Shown here one piece after another: positions 21,377 through 39,790 of a stretch of 64,000 bases of DNA. Numbering within the stretch: position 1 is the first letter of the stretch; each line of letters opens with the position of its first letter. The translations under genes and the position numbers were made by a program. Under the pieces are notes generated by a model. That model saw nothing but the letters and a program-made list of their open reading frames with translations. It was not told the DNA's origin and made no database searches. Source of the DNA: Apostichopus japonicus (taxonomy: Eukaryota > Echinodermata > Holothuroidea > Aspidochirotida > Stichopodidae). The DNA is taken from NCBI RefSeq assembly GCF_037975245.1, contig NC_092575.1, positions 2,175,001 to 2,239,000 on the forward strand, given 5' to 3'.

Positions 21377-23311
21377 TTAAAAAAAAAAATTCAAAACTTA
21401 GAATTCAAAATAAAAGAATTCAAAACTTAGAATTCAAAATACAAAGATTCAAAAAATTCAAACTTCAAATTTTAAAAATTAAATATTAAAAATTTAAAGA
21501 AAAAAAAAATTAAGAGAATTTTTCACAATTGTCAGTTTTGTCTTGTATTGTATTTAATGTTTGTACCTCAAAAAATAGATCAAAATTATATGTGTATTTC
21601 AAAATGTATTTTTCTTATTGTTTTGTAATTGTTACTAGACAATTGTACCTCGTGCCATCCTGAAAACACCTAAACAAGTTGTGAACTATAATTATTGTTT
21701 TCCAGAATTGTAATCACTCAAGTAAAAATATGGCTGTGGAGGATGAGGTGGGTATGTGAATGGGGTGGGTACTCTGGGGAGGTTTCCATTGTGGAGGGGA
21801 ACCAGAAAAGGGAGGCACATACAATTGCCTTTATTCTATAACTGGTAAAGGGTGGTGCCATTGTGGCAGGGTAACGAAACACAGCGGAAGATGCGACTGA
21901 CTGTCTGTACTATAATAGCTGACTTTCTGTAGGAACGTAGGTAGTTAGGCAAAGCCACTGAAGTGCTGCTTAAAGTAGTGAAGTAGTAATCAACATACAT
22001 GACGAAATCATGTCTTCCTTAAAAAAAAATCTTTTATATTGCTTGGAACAGCTGCATTTCATTACAAACCTTTTTCCATTTCCTGATCAGTGGCATGCAC
22101 AAGCCACGAATTCCCCCCTCCCCCCCCCCATTGTTAGTTGTGGAAATGGTTCATTGGGGGATTGTTTACATTCAAACGTGGAAGAATTACACCGCTACTA
22201 CTTGTGTACACTGCCCCTATTCCCCTCCCGCCCCCCCCCCCTTCATAAGTGGGCGAAATATTCCATTTGAAGGATTTTTTACATTCAAATGGGGAGAATA
22301 ACACCCCTACTCGAGTGTACACTTCCCCTCCCCCTCCCTTCCCCTTTTTAAACCTCACACAATAAAATAAAAGTTAATTTATCACAACCTTGCATATAGA
22401 GCTCCTTATAGAACTAATTTATAGTGTAAATATGCTACAAAATGCACCATTTGATATTTAAACTATTAACATTTTCTTGTGGTGATGCCCCAGATCCCCC
22501 GACACAGACGTCTTCTTAAACGACACCAGGGCTGCACCCCTTCCTTTATAAAATCCTTCATTCGCCTGTGGCCATTTCACAAAAGGTAAAAAGGCCCTAG
22601 CTAAAACTGTCAGGGACAATTTGTCATTTTTGTCCCTCTCCCCCTCCCCCCCACCCCCTCATCTTCAACATGTCCACTCCTGTCTTGTTCAAATACCAAA
22701 GATGTTAAGTAATATCTCCTGGAAAAGAAGTTGCCACCAAGGAAAAGATACATGCTTTACAGTTTAACCCACTTTCGGTATAATATTTTACTTGTACCAT
22801 ACAAGATAAATGAATCCCTTGATGAATTCACGTGGGGTAAACTTCCTTACAACTCAAAAACCAACCATGTGAACTGGTTTGTCCAAAAAAAGCACACGAT
22901 CGCAACATCTTTCAAAAACCTATACGGCACCCACAAAAAAAAACTGTTAAGCTACTAGTACTTGCTATTGTATTATATTAGTCACACATGTCGAGGCTAC
23001 TCAGGTTACCCATATAGCAACTGTATACAATAACCGTGCAAATCCCACTTCCTGTTTATACAGGGAGTGGGAAGTGTTACATCTACTTGGTTCCACTAAT
23101 TTAAAAGGTATTCACATTTTGCAGTGCTGACAGAGTATTTGCCCCAAAGTGGCACGTTCCAGGTAAATTTCCCCCTTGCCCCAAAGTGAAGCAATCCAGG
23201 TAATAGTTAGCCTAACTGCCTGGTCCTGAGATGGCAACGGCTACTGTCTCCAAACCTATTACGTGGATATCATAGTAACAGCCATGCAGGTCCCCGTGGA
23301 TGTCCGGTCGA
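21377..23311. other. repeat-rich intergenic stretch downstream of GUCD1
   Basis: It holds an A/T-rich (AATTCAAAA)n-like tract at 21395-21490 and two direct copies of a ~105-bp C-rich sequence at about 22120-22335 (shared TTTACATTCAAA, GTGTACACT). The short doublet GCCCCAAAGTG occurs at about 23140 and 23178. No gene. The part nearest 23311 is presumably the GUCD1 3'UTR; I could not place a poly(A) signal. Confidence 0.4.
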
Positions 23312-29254
<5,943 letters not shown>

Positions 29255-29355
29255 TTTCAACTGTAGTATATACAACATGAAAATAAAAGGGCTATGAAGT
29301 ACCGTTTCCAATTGATTTGGTTCAGTGCATATAACCAAGTCTCAAGTGATTAGTA

Positions 29356-29838
29356 CTTATATCTTCATGGCAATGTGCATAAGTAACTCAATAATAATAA
29401 ACTCGGAATCTCTGCAAACATTACTTATCGTTTCATTTCCTGCCTGGAATATATAGCAAACCTGCCATTGTCACTGCATCATGTTAATTTATTATAAGTG
29501 ATGAGTCAGTAACTTACACTATACAGAGTAGTTTACACTACATAGTCCATAGGCCTGATTAGGGGAGATCCTTATATCTTCATGGCAATGTGCATAAGTG
29601 TGCATGGCAATGTGCATGGCAATGTGCATAAGTAATGTGCATAACTAACATAAGTATAAACTCGGAATCTCTGCAAACATTACTTTTCGTTTCATTTCCT
29701 GCCTGGAATATAGCACACCTGCCATTGTAACTGCATTTTACATACATCATGTTAATTTATTATAAGTGATGAGTCAGTTACTTACACTATACAGAGTAGT
29801 TTACACTACACAGTCCATAGGCCTGGTTAGGATAGGGG
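29356..29838. repeat. tandem duplication, ~215-bp unit
   Basis: 29356-29562 and 29571-29838 share CTTATATCTTCATGGCAATG, AACTCGGAATCTCTGC, CATCATGTTAATTTATT and CACTATACAGAGTAG in order. The second copy has an added internal expansion of GCATGGCAATGT. Located upstream of the GUCD1 start, probably in its first intron. Confidence 0.75.
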
Positions 29839-31766
29839 AGGGAGGTGGAGTAGGGTACAGTAATCGCTATAGCAACCATGGAACTTCAACTTGCACCTTC
29901 AATGGTCTTTAGAATTAACTGTAAATATGCTAGCAAGACAAACAATGGTCACTCATGCTCCAACTTCCAAGTTCAACGTACACCACTCTAGTAAAATTTC
30001 TTTTCCCCACTTTGTAATTAAATCTTCCAATTTAAAACTCCACCCTCCCTTTAAAGCCTAACAGGTACTAACCCTTGCGGGAGCCAACATTATGGGGTAT
30101 ATTGCAAATGCAATTGGCTTGATGCCAATACAATATAGTCAAGTGTGCAAAAGTGCAAAACATTACACAACATTTTGGCTTTTGCTTGCCATGGAGGCAA
30201 AGTGTGTCACGTAAAGGTAATATATGCCTATGCCAAAAGCGTAGCCTATTTTAAACTGTAGTGTTAGGCTAACACTAGTAACATTATAACACTTACTTTC
30301 GATACTGACTTCTAACAATAACAGAGTACATCGAGGGTTGCAAAGCACAGTCCAAATGTTCCCATAGTCGTATGTACAGTACCAACCTACCTGAACTTCG
30401 AAAGACCAAAGACAAATGGCGTAGAACGTGCGATGATTCAGGATTTACATTCTTAAACCGTTTCCCGTCAAACGTATTTTCTTGGTATCCATTTCGTGAA
30501 CTTGAGGGTATCCGGAAATCGTCCAAATGTCACATTGCGCCTGTACCCTCACTTTATCGGTGTACTTTGTAGTAGGGCAGCCGTGTGTACTTTTGGTTAG
30601 GGTTAACCTTGCCGTTTGCCTGAAAATGCACCTGTTAATCGGAAAGGTGCCGAATTATTTACATGAAAATGACAGATGAAGATCAGGGAGCGGAATCACG
30701 TATATCTTTAGAGAGCGGGGGAGAGGGAGGGTGGGAGGGGGGGCTGGTATCTGATTTAGATAGTACGATCTCGAGTTCAAAGAAAATTATTATTAATATT
30801 ATTATGTGCGGGTCACCCAGTTACGGTGGAACACATGTTTCGTGATACTAAACAAAAAATTCATTCCATTTTGACTAGGAAATCAGTGCGCAGTATTTTT
30901 GCCCAATGAAATTTCTATGGACCGTTTTAAGGGTAATTACTGTAATTTAAAAACATAACCTCGAGATTTAACATGGATGGTTCGTTGGGAACCAAAGTTG
31001 CTACATGTTCATCGTCAAACAATTACCATCTTCTGGAAATGTTTAGTTTATTTCGACACTTCGAATTATATCTCAAACTTTACATCATCACATATTTTCG
31101 ATGATATATTCTCGAATTTTCGTGTCAAAATCCAAGTTAACTCCTTTCACTCATTTTCCTCGAAATTAAGAGGGATAGTTGAAGTTTGGCCTTTTTGTAT
31201 CAGTGGAAAACAGAAATTTTGAGCAATTTATTTCAACTTTCCACAACATTCGCCAAGTAACAACATTCACTCTCAAAATTTCGACTTTGTGAATAACAAA
31301 TTAGGAGTACATCCACAGTTTATTTGATTACAATTACAAACTTTCTGACATTTTCTACAAGAAAGTTCCTTTTCTGGGTATTTCGACTGTTTATGTGAAA
31401 TATGTCGAACGTGAAATATGTCGAACGTGGAACCTTCGACCGCGTTTATCTTGAATTTTACAATCATATGTTTTTTTATTGGGTTTTATATCCTGGCAAT
31501 TGTGACTTCATTGTAGGGCCATTGATCATATTGCTGTATTGGCCCCAATATGTTATATTCAAATATAGTCACCTAATTAGGTCAAATTTCTTATACTGTA
31601 TTTATTCGAGGAACGTTTCATCACTGGGACATTCAGTCATCTTATTGTGCGTTCCTTAAAAATTCTGCGAAAAATATGGAGAGTAAAGACCTCCAGCGGA
31701 AAGCACTTTTCAAAACTTCTAGCAATTATAGCATGCTATAATTTTGGGCCAAGTATACTGACTACC
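29839..31766. other. upstream region of GUCD1, no further gene found
   Basis: A GTAGGT donor on the minus strand near 30390 may end a GUCD1 5'UTR exon. Sequence around 30300-30600 has modestly higher GC and could hold the promoter. The rest is AT-rich with no exon I can support. Confidence 0.35.
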
Positions 31767-31767
31767 T

Positions 31768-32120
31768 TTAAAGGGTGTGAAGACTCGCGCAAAAAGAAAC
31801 GTCTTATGCCGGTAATCTGACCTAGTTTCGAATGAGGTGTAACAGAAATGTAAGACATCACCATCGATGCCAGAAAACACACACAGCTTGCTACCGTCGG
31901 TAATTAGACACTAGTGCACAGTCAGTACATACAACTGCGGTCAATACCCACAACTTAACGAAACACCGATGGACATCTCAGGTCCAGCTAGAGATAACAA
32001 GGTATCACGTTTCATTTCTGTCTGCATTTGGTAGCGACACGAACAAACCGTCACTTGCAAGCAACAGAAAGTTTACTTTTTCAGATGGCCGCACGCGGTT
32101 TGGGGCGAGTCTTCAATGCC
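31768..32120. mobile_element. TTAA MITE, copy 1
   Basis: The left end TTTAAAGGGTGTGAAGACTC and right end GCGAGTCTTCAATGCC are imperfect inverted repeats. The interior matches copy 2 (41666-42021) over essentially its whole length. The right TTAA is lost in this copy, which runs straight into unrelated sequence. No transposase frame. Confidence 0.75.
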
Positions 32121-32391
32121 AAGTGTGTCATTGTTATGTCGAAATTCTTACTTTCATGTCAAAATGATGACGGAGCTTTTGTCGAATTTGTGGATCGATG
32201 CCAAGAGTAAATACACAAGCTTTTCAAGTTCACTTAAGTAGTTTCCCCTACGCTGGAAGTGATTGATTTCAATTTCTATGGTTTTTGCTCATAACACAGA
32301 CTTTGTATGGCCATTTTTATAGTCAACACGTAATGTAGTTATACCAGGGAGTTGTTCCATAACAACTCACTGGTTTATACTTTTCACCATG

Positions 32392-33910
32392 ATATGGTAG
32401 TAGTAGTAGTAGTAAGTTGAGTCTCGTCTATCCGACATGCTCAGTGATTAACCTCCGCCACGTATCACGATCTTGCGCAAGGTTTATTGCTTCTTCGAAA
32501 TTGTTAATATTAATGTCCTTGAATTGCGATTTTATTTTCCCAAGCAATGTAGTCACGGGCCTTCCAACTGGTTTAGCAGTATGTCTCAGTGCTTCTCTTA
32601 AAGCAACCTTTGCTGGAGCGTCCTCTTGGAGTCTTGCTACATGACCGAAAAATCTCAATCTTCTGTGTGCGACTATCGATGACCAAGGTGTTTGGTTGGT
32701 TTCGTTGTAGAGCTCATCATTTGATAACCAATTATTATTGGTCCATCTAATGTTGAGAATATTTCGAAGTAGTCTCCTTTGAAAAGTGTCAATTTTGCGA
32801 TCAAGATCCTTCGTTGTGCCCCACAGTTCGCAATTGTACAAAAAAATACTCTTTAATAAAGTCTCAAAGATCCTAAGCTTAATTTTCCGGCTTATGTTTT
32901 TGCTTTTAAAAATGCTTGACAGTGTGTTGAAAGCACCGTTGGTTATACCAATTCTTCTGTTAATGTCTTCTTCGGTCCCCAGCAAGCTTCCAACATATTT
33001 ACATTTCTTCCAACTGTCATTTCCTTTTCTTTTTATTGTAAATTTCTCAGTTTTTGTGCAATTGATTTTCAGATTTCTTACTGCCAGTTTGTCAGAGACT
33101 CGTTTTTCGATGTCTTGCAGTATATGCTGACCAGTTGATGCCCAAGAGATATCATCAGCGTATTGTTGGTCTACTGTGAAAAAAGAATTAGTGGTGGTAG
33201 TGCTGTAATCATGATCAACTAACTGCGATGGCAGGATAACTGCATCGATATCATTATCATCTGATTTCATAGAGTTGGCTAGATAAGTTATAAAAAATAG
33301 TGCACTTGCACTATCTCCTTGTGGTGAACCAATGTTAGTGTTAAAAGGAAGTCCTAGTTTGCCCTCTAATTTGACGGTGTAAGAGACGTTATCGATTAGT
33401 AGTGATATCAGGTGAAGTTCGTCGTTGTCAAGAACCTGTTCTAGGTCAGTTAGCAAGGATCCTCTTTGAATTGTGTCGAACGCCTTGCTCATATCTAGCA
33501 TCAATAGATTTATAGTGTAACCTATGGATGTTATAGCTTTCTCTGCTAGCACTTTAAAAGCAAAGACAAGTTCAGCTGTGCAACGTCCTGAAGTGTAGGC
33601 AGTTTGGGTAATGGGGAGGATATGCTCATCAATTGACGGACGAATCCTCCTGGCCACACAAACCGCAAGAATTTTCCTCAGTGTTGATAATAAAATTACT
33701 GGTCTTAAGTTTTCTGGTGGACCTTTAGTCTTTCCCGGTTTTTGGATAGGAGTTAGGATTCCTTGTTTAATTTCAATTGGGAAATCTCCTGATTCGGCTA
33801 TACTCTTTAAGATATTTGCTATGTGTTTGTGTGTGCATGGGGCATATTTGAGATGTTCGGCTGTGACCTTGTCGAGCCTGGTAAATTTATGTTGGTTGTG
33901 TACTACTGTT
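32392..33910 (-). mobile_element. 5'-truncated non-LTR retrotransposon (reverse transcriptase and C-terminal region)
   Basis: An uninterrupted minus-strand frame runs from about 33910 to 32428. It shows RT landmarks in order: LDKVTAEHLK, RPVILLSTLRKI, LMLDMSKAFDTI, GSPQGDSAS and the catalytic YADD (QQYADDISW). A post-RT region follows with RRLRFFGHVARLQ and DRDTWRRLI, typical of LINE proteins. No endonuclease is present; the frame loses similarity upstream of 33910, so the copy is 5'-truncated. Past the stop is a short (ACT)n tail (32397-32415). The intact frame suggests a young insertion. Confidence 0.85.
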
Positions 33911-34062
33911 GGCCATACAATGTAAGTATATGTATGTGTTACGCGATAAACTGAAGATCAGGTGTGCTTCGTCTATTACTAGTAGTTACTTGTACATATC
34001 TTATTTATATGCTAATTGAGTTACAACCCTGTCTTATTTATTGTTGAATTTCGTTTTGATAG

Positions 34063-34202
34063 GGAGCCAAGTCCGAAAAAAGAGACGAGGAAGGAAACCG
34101 CTTAATCATAACACCCTTCAAAGTAAGCAACGAAGAATGGAACGATCCAAGAACTATTGCAAGGCTCGTGGGCATATTCTCCATAAACAACACGAAAGAT
34201 GA
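34063..34202 (+). CDS. weak candidate terminal exon, basic, AT-hook-like
   Basis: After acceptor cgttttgatag, a 46-codon frame reads SQVRKKRRGRKPLNHNTL...RMERSKNYCKARGH... to a stop. It is strongly basic with an RGRKP core like an AT-hook. No upstream exon was found: the preceding 2 kb is MITE and LINE. It may be the end of a gene disrupted or displaced by these insertions, or a transposon fragment. Confidence 0.25.
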
Positions 34203-35403
34203 ATGTCACTGATATTTTCCTTCGGAGTCAAGACGTATGGGGCAGTTGCAAGGATTTTGTTGGATAGGTATTAATGTTCGCGCCTTAAAATTAAAAAGAA
34301 AACGGTCTAGTAGATGCTGGAACATACCATTATTTTGAAGGGTTATGTATTATTAAATGGCACATTTTCGTAATATGTAATGGAAAGTAACGTTGTGACT
34401 AGGTGACGAGTCCAGGCCTAGTCCTAAAAAAGCGAATATTAGCCACAGCAACGTCCGTTTTCCTTACTTGATGTAGCGTCCAACTAAGTGAGATTTGGCC
34501 TAGGTCTAACCTTTAAATTTATACTTAAGAAAACTTACAGGCAATCTATTCTTCCACACACAATAGGCCTAGGCTATAGTACTACTACGTGTGTGCAATC
34601 AACCAAAGAGGTTGTACTGTGCTAAGTAACAGTAACAATCGTCGAAGTAGTTAGTTAGGAGCTCTTAGTTGAAGCTAAATTACTAGACTAGCCAAGGGTA
34701 GTTAAATTAGACTCCAGTAACTTAAGTCTACTGTAGACCTAAGACCAAAGAGTAACAGTATAATTAATGGCCTGAAATAACATCTAATGCATCACAATTT
34801 TATCAAGGACAAATGGTTATGTTTGTTTATTAATGTCAGTTAAATGAAATTGTTTTGTTTTTTTAGGATTAACTTCAATTAACATTGAACACCTAATGAA
34901 CACCTAATGAGTTGACGTCATCATTAATTTAGCCATAGAAGTATTACACAGAGTTACAGTACTATGTTTTAAAGATGAAATATCTTGAAATTAGGAATAA
35001 ATATACCCTGAAACCTTACTAGCACTCAATTTTATTCATTCGCTCTTAGAGTAGACTGACATATCAAGACAAAAAATTCTGGCAAATTCATCCTTTTACG
35101 GTTGTTAGTCTTTTGATTTCTGGTAAAGAATGAGTCCTCATATCTGATCACTCAAATGACCAATCATGAGCCTTCTAGTGCATCTGTAGTGATGCATATA
35201 CTACCAGCATAGTTTTCACTATTTCGATAATGAAATAGTGAAAATAGAACTCCTTCATAGTTCTCGTTCATAGAAAATAGAACTCGTTCATAGTTCGTCT
35301 GGTGTACCCCTCCTAGGTACGGATGGACCCTGCCTTTATCTTAAGATTCTGTAGAATCAGAATCAGTTCTGTGGAATCATCAAACATATTTTTCTCTTTT
35401 CAG
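34203..35403. other. region upstream of NUDT6
   Basis: No gene supported. It contains a perfect 13-bp inverted repeat at 35213-35244 (TTTTCACTATTTC / GAAATAGTGAAAA, 6-bp loop). The NUDT6 promoter and a first exon carrying a mitochondrial presequence may lie here but I cannot place them. Confidence 0.35.
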
Positions 35404-35413
35404 CTTGTACGAG

Positions 35414-38400
35414 ATGGACACTTTACTTAGTACACCTGACATATACAGTGGAATTCACCTTTCTTCTAAAGATATCAAGAGTAGAAATTTGGAAGAGTTT
35501 GGAAAGAGGCTCAAAGGTTATATTGAAGTCACTTTTAATTTGAATTATTCTGATTTCTGAACTTGAACTTCCTCTACATGTTTTCCATTGAATTTTCTTG
35601 CAGTCTACTGCTGTGAGTAAATTGAAATTTTGTATTGATTTTGATCAATTGATGAGGTCAATCAATACTAAAAGAGTAAACTCCCATTTAGCTTGACTGG
35701 TCAGTATTAGCTTGAGTAGTTATTAGTCAATATCCACCTCAAATAGTCAAAAAAATATTTTCCCGATTTGTGTTAGAATTTGTGACAAATATGACCAAAA
35801 TGTATTAAGCAGATGATAGATTGTGAAGAACCAAAATGGAATCTTGGTCATTAACTTTCATTTGACGACAAAAAGGATTAAAATTAAAATGGTATCTTCG
35901 ACTGAGCAATTGCTTTGGACCATGTTTATGCAGAACTTGGCAGGTTAGAAAGTATTGTCGAACAAAGATTAAAATTGCTTGAAAATTCCACCTAACTGCT
36001 TAAAATTCCCATATTACATTCAAGTACATTAGCATTTAGTGTTGAAAGAACTTCCATAATATACCATACCTAAGTTTGAGGTGCTTATATGTTAATGGTC
36101 TTTGTAATAGACTAAGTAGTCCCTGCTGTGTTTATACATATCATACATTCCAGGAATATGCAATCTAGATTGATAGCATTTAATGTTAACGGGGCTTCCA
36201 TAATATATCAAATTTAGTTTTGCATCTACAGTCACCCCGACATGTGAACTGCTATCAGGGATTCTTCCTTTATAAAACAAGGAGTTTCTTATTCTGAATT
36301 TTTCTGTTCTTGCCTTCAGAGAGTCTGGGAGTGTGGAGCAGCGAAGGTGTCCGAGGAGTGTGGATCAAAATATTCCTTAAAGATGCAGATCTTGTCGGTG
36401 AAGTGGCAAAGGTACATCTCAGACGATGACACTTAGCTCTTTAGAATAATTTGATGTGAATCAATGATGTCTTTAAAAATTATCATGCTAGAAAGTTATG
36501 GTCACCAATCATTAGTTTGTCGTTATGTCACACTCTCAGAAATTGAGAATATTCTTGTTCCTTCAGTTTCTTACAAGTAATGAAAGATTGAGATTTGGAG
36601 TTTTAAAATTTTTATTGCGACAGTTTTTTTGTCAAGGTCATCGCAGAGTTTTGAATCCTTACAGATATAAATGCACTGACATATTTGCATTTTGAGGTGA
36701 TTTTCTGGTGATAGGTACTTGATATTAATGTGTTACTAAAATGCCATTACAATGGAGTTCATTAGCTTGAGTAACCAAGTTTCCTTTTACAAATGAAAGG
36801 AATAACCAAACAGGTCAATAAGAATTATTGTTTTGCTTACTGCAATTTCTGGATGCAAATAGTGTCTAGCCATGAAATATTCCAGAATTTGGGGGGGGGG
36901 GGGGAATCAATAATATTACAAATTTGAAATTGCAAAAATTCTTTATTCCTTCACTGTGTTACAAGTAATGAAGATTTGGCTTGGAATTTGTTTTATTGTT
37001 GCACTTCTGTTGTCAAGGTTACCACAGAGTTTTCAATCTTTGGAGATATAACTGAAAGCTCCAGTGGGTTCACTGACGTAATCATTTTGAGGTGAATTTT
37101 CAATTAATTAAAATGAATAAATTAACAAAGATGTTCGAAACATATCTTTCACTCAAGTCTAACTTTCCTTTTTGTACTATAATCATAAATATTATATAAC
37201 ATTCCGTTTCGTTTGTAGCATGGTTTCAAATTTCATCACGCTCAAGAAAATTATGTGATGATGACAAGATGGCTGCCTCAAACAGAACCAAATATGCTAC
37301 CATCCTTTGCGAACCATTATATTGGTACGTGTGTCTGCTTTGTGTTTACAAATAGTCCAGAGGTATAGGCAGACTTACTTTTTAGGGTAAGGGCTGTTAA
37401 GGGGGGAGGAGAGGGTGGGGGAACTCAGAATCCATTTACTAAAAAAAAATTATAAAAAAAACACCTTGGGGCAGACAAATAATTAGGGTGAGGGGTCTCT
37501 CTAGGCCTAATTTTGAACAATACTTGCAAATTTGCAATAAAAAACGAACAGAGTTCTTGTCATGATTTGACACAGTCTTACCAGCAAAGTTTCTTCAGGA
37601 AAATGATAATTTTTATATTTTCCCTTCCCACAGGTGTTGGAGGTTTAGTTATCAACAGTAAAAATCAGATATTAGTCATACAAGAGCTCTATTCTACATC
37701 GCCAAGGAGATGGAAGCTTCCTGGTGGAGCAGTGGATAAAGGTGAACTTGAAGGACTACTTGCTTTTGGGCGGATTTACATTTACAACGTCGCAATTGTG
37801 AATGAAATGTGACTGGTTCCGTTTAGTAGTAGTTTTGATTTCATTTCCCTTCAGTCTCACTGGAACAAAAGCTTTATATTGATCTTTGTTCTTGGTAATG
37901 TTGTTTATTCAGACAATCAATAATCAGGTCAGGTCATCGGGAAAAAAGTATGTTACCGGGGCCCCCTTCTTAAAGTCTCTGTTAACTCATAGATAGCCAT
38001 ATGAATTAGTTTTTAAAAACAATGAGAATAAAAAAAATTCCTTATCACATATATCTCTGTGCTTCCTAATTCTAATGGTGTAATAATTAGCTATCAATCC
38101 TTTAAGGGTCCTTTTAACCAATTTCTTCCTCCGTTTTTCTATTCTCTCTTTTTTCCCCCTCCCCTGTCGCTCTCAGGCGAATTTTTATCCAAAGCAGTGG
38201 TGAGAGAAGTCCGAGAAGAAACAGGCATTGACTCGGAATTCCAGTCCGTTCATTGCTTCAGGCATCTTCCAAATTTTAGATACAAGCAGTCCGATTTTTA
38301 TTTTGTTTGCCTCTTAAAACCACTGACAGAAACTATCAAACACTGTCGTGCTGAGATAGCAGCCTGCCAATGGATGGATGTGAGTCAGTTTAAATGTGTT

Positions 38401-39209
38401 TTCTTCTTTAATTTATCTGCATATATGTCACGATGTTCGTGCATGCGTGTGTGTGTGTGTGTATTTTCCTTCATCATCCATGTTCACTTCTGTTGTGTTA
38501 CTTAAAGCCTTAAGACATTCAGAACAAATTCTTCCCAAATGGAAGAAAAAATTTTATTCTTGAAGAGTCACTAGTATTTCCATTTAGGTGTTCCTCTCAT
38601 ACCCAGGGGAGGGGTAAGTTTGCTGATTTTGTGACCTTAAGATTATATGAACCGTTACAATCCAAGAACAGCTGGGTACCTCACAATGTTTAGTCCATGT
38701 ATCCATATGTGACAATCCTGTGAATTTTTTTTGAAATGGACTTCATAGGATTCGCTGGCTCAATATGGGTGGGGGTAGGGGTGGGGTGGGAGGGTTGGAA
38801 CAAGGTTCAGGAACTGGGTACCTGATCCTCATATATGGGAAAGAACCAACAGACTTGGATACAATAACAGAGTCATTTTGTTACCATGATGTTTCCTAGC
38901 CATTGTTCTGATCACCCCTTGCGCCAATTCAATGGACTTTTGGATATGTTAGTATTCCCTGCCTTACTCCGTTTGCTTCTTTTGGGCGTATTCCCCAAGA
39001 TAATTGAGGGACTTTTGCTTGTCTCTTCTCAACAGATGGATGACTTCCTAGCTAACGATGAGGTTTATCAGTTGAATAAGAAAGTGGTACTCCTGTACAG
39101 AGAGAAACTTGGCGGGATAAACTTACTCCGATCAGATCAGTATGAACTTTACTCGACAGAGAAAACTTTGTCGGCATTAGCTGAAACTACAGATAAGCCT
39201 AAATCATAG
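35414..39209 (+). CDS. NUDT6: NUDT6, Nudix hydrolase 6, six exons
   Basis: Exons: 35414-35516, 36320-36411, 37219-37324, 37634-37741, 38177-38379, 39036-39209. Total 786 nt, 261 aa, all GT-AG with consistent phases. The N-terminal part matches the NUDT6 leader domain (GVWSSEGVRGVWIKIF, then HGFKFHHAQENYVMMTRWLP). The Nudix fold starts at GVGGLVINSKNQILVIQE. The Nudix box spans the exon 4/5 junction: GGAVDKGE (131-138) then REVREETGI (146-154), with all metal-binding glutamates present (Gx5Ex7REUxEExGU). Family members hydrolyse nucleoside-diphosphate derivatives; NUDT6's own substrate is poorly defined. The first coding exon follows an acceptor at 35403 and its frame is open upstream of the ATG, so a 5' coding exon could add residues; human NUDT6 has about 50 more. 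Confidence 0.9.
36525..37100. repeat. two diverged direct copies in NUDT6 intron 2
   Basis: About 36530-36710 and 36935-37095 share TACAAGTAATGAA, GTCAAGGT(C/T), CGCAGAGTTTT/CACAGAGTTTT and ATTTTGAGGTGA in order. An old segmental duplication; no coding role seen. Confidence 0.5.
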
Positions 39210-39215
39210 TATTTA

Positions 39216-39790
39216 TTAAAAATAATCATAATAATAGTGATTTATAACGTGCGCATATCCACCCGGAAGGGTGCTCAAGGCACGGGAGAGAAAAAATGAA
39301 TGAGAAAATGAATTACTGCTTAAGATTGATGAATGCTTGACGTACAAGATGAGTTGCAGAAGTTTTTTGAACGGAGTGAGGGAAGCACAACATCCCAGTT
39401 GTAGCGGTAATTCCTACCAGAGGCGAGGAGCAGCTACTTCAGATGATCTGTCACCCCAATCCATGTATGTTTAGGCCGATGTTCTTGAAGAAAATGCATG
39501 TTACTGGAGCGAAGATGTTGCGTCGGAATGTGTATGCCTGGAGCATGTCATAGATATAAGAGGGAGCTAAGCCATTCAATGATTTGTAGGTAATTAACAG
39601 GAGCTTGTAAATAATTCTGTGAAAGACTGGAAGCCAATGTAGCTCTTTAAGAATTGGTTTTTTGAAACAAGACTTTTTAGATAAAGCAACAATCCGTGCA
39701 GCGGTATTTTGAAGTCGCTGAAGTCTAGCGAATTGATTCTGTGGTAGACCGTTATCGATGCGTGAAGTAATAAAGTAATTAAGTATGTAT
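39216..39790 (-). mobile_element. CR1-like LINE 3' fragment, decayed
   Basis: On the minus strand from about 39780: RLQRLQNTAARIV...KELHWLPVFHRIIYKLLLITY, SLNGLAPSYIYDML. This is the classic post-RT region of CR1-type retroelements. A stop follows, then a frameshifted RSSEVAAPRLW. The 3' end (rc of 39221-39290) is GGATATGCGCACGTTATAAA followed by a TTATTA-rich tail, shared with the fragment at 52737. It lies just past the NUDT6 stop, so it may be part of that 3'UTR. Confidence 0.75.

Noticed and set aside
32340-32385. Inverted repeat CCAGGGAGTTGTT / AACAACTCACTGG
   Set aside because: A near-perfect short hairpin close to the LINE 3' end, but with one mismatch and no element that it would bound.
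32786-33130. Plus-strand hydrophobic frame
   Set aside because: Antisense of the LINE reverse transcriptase.
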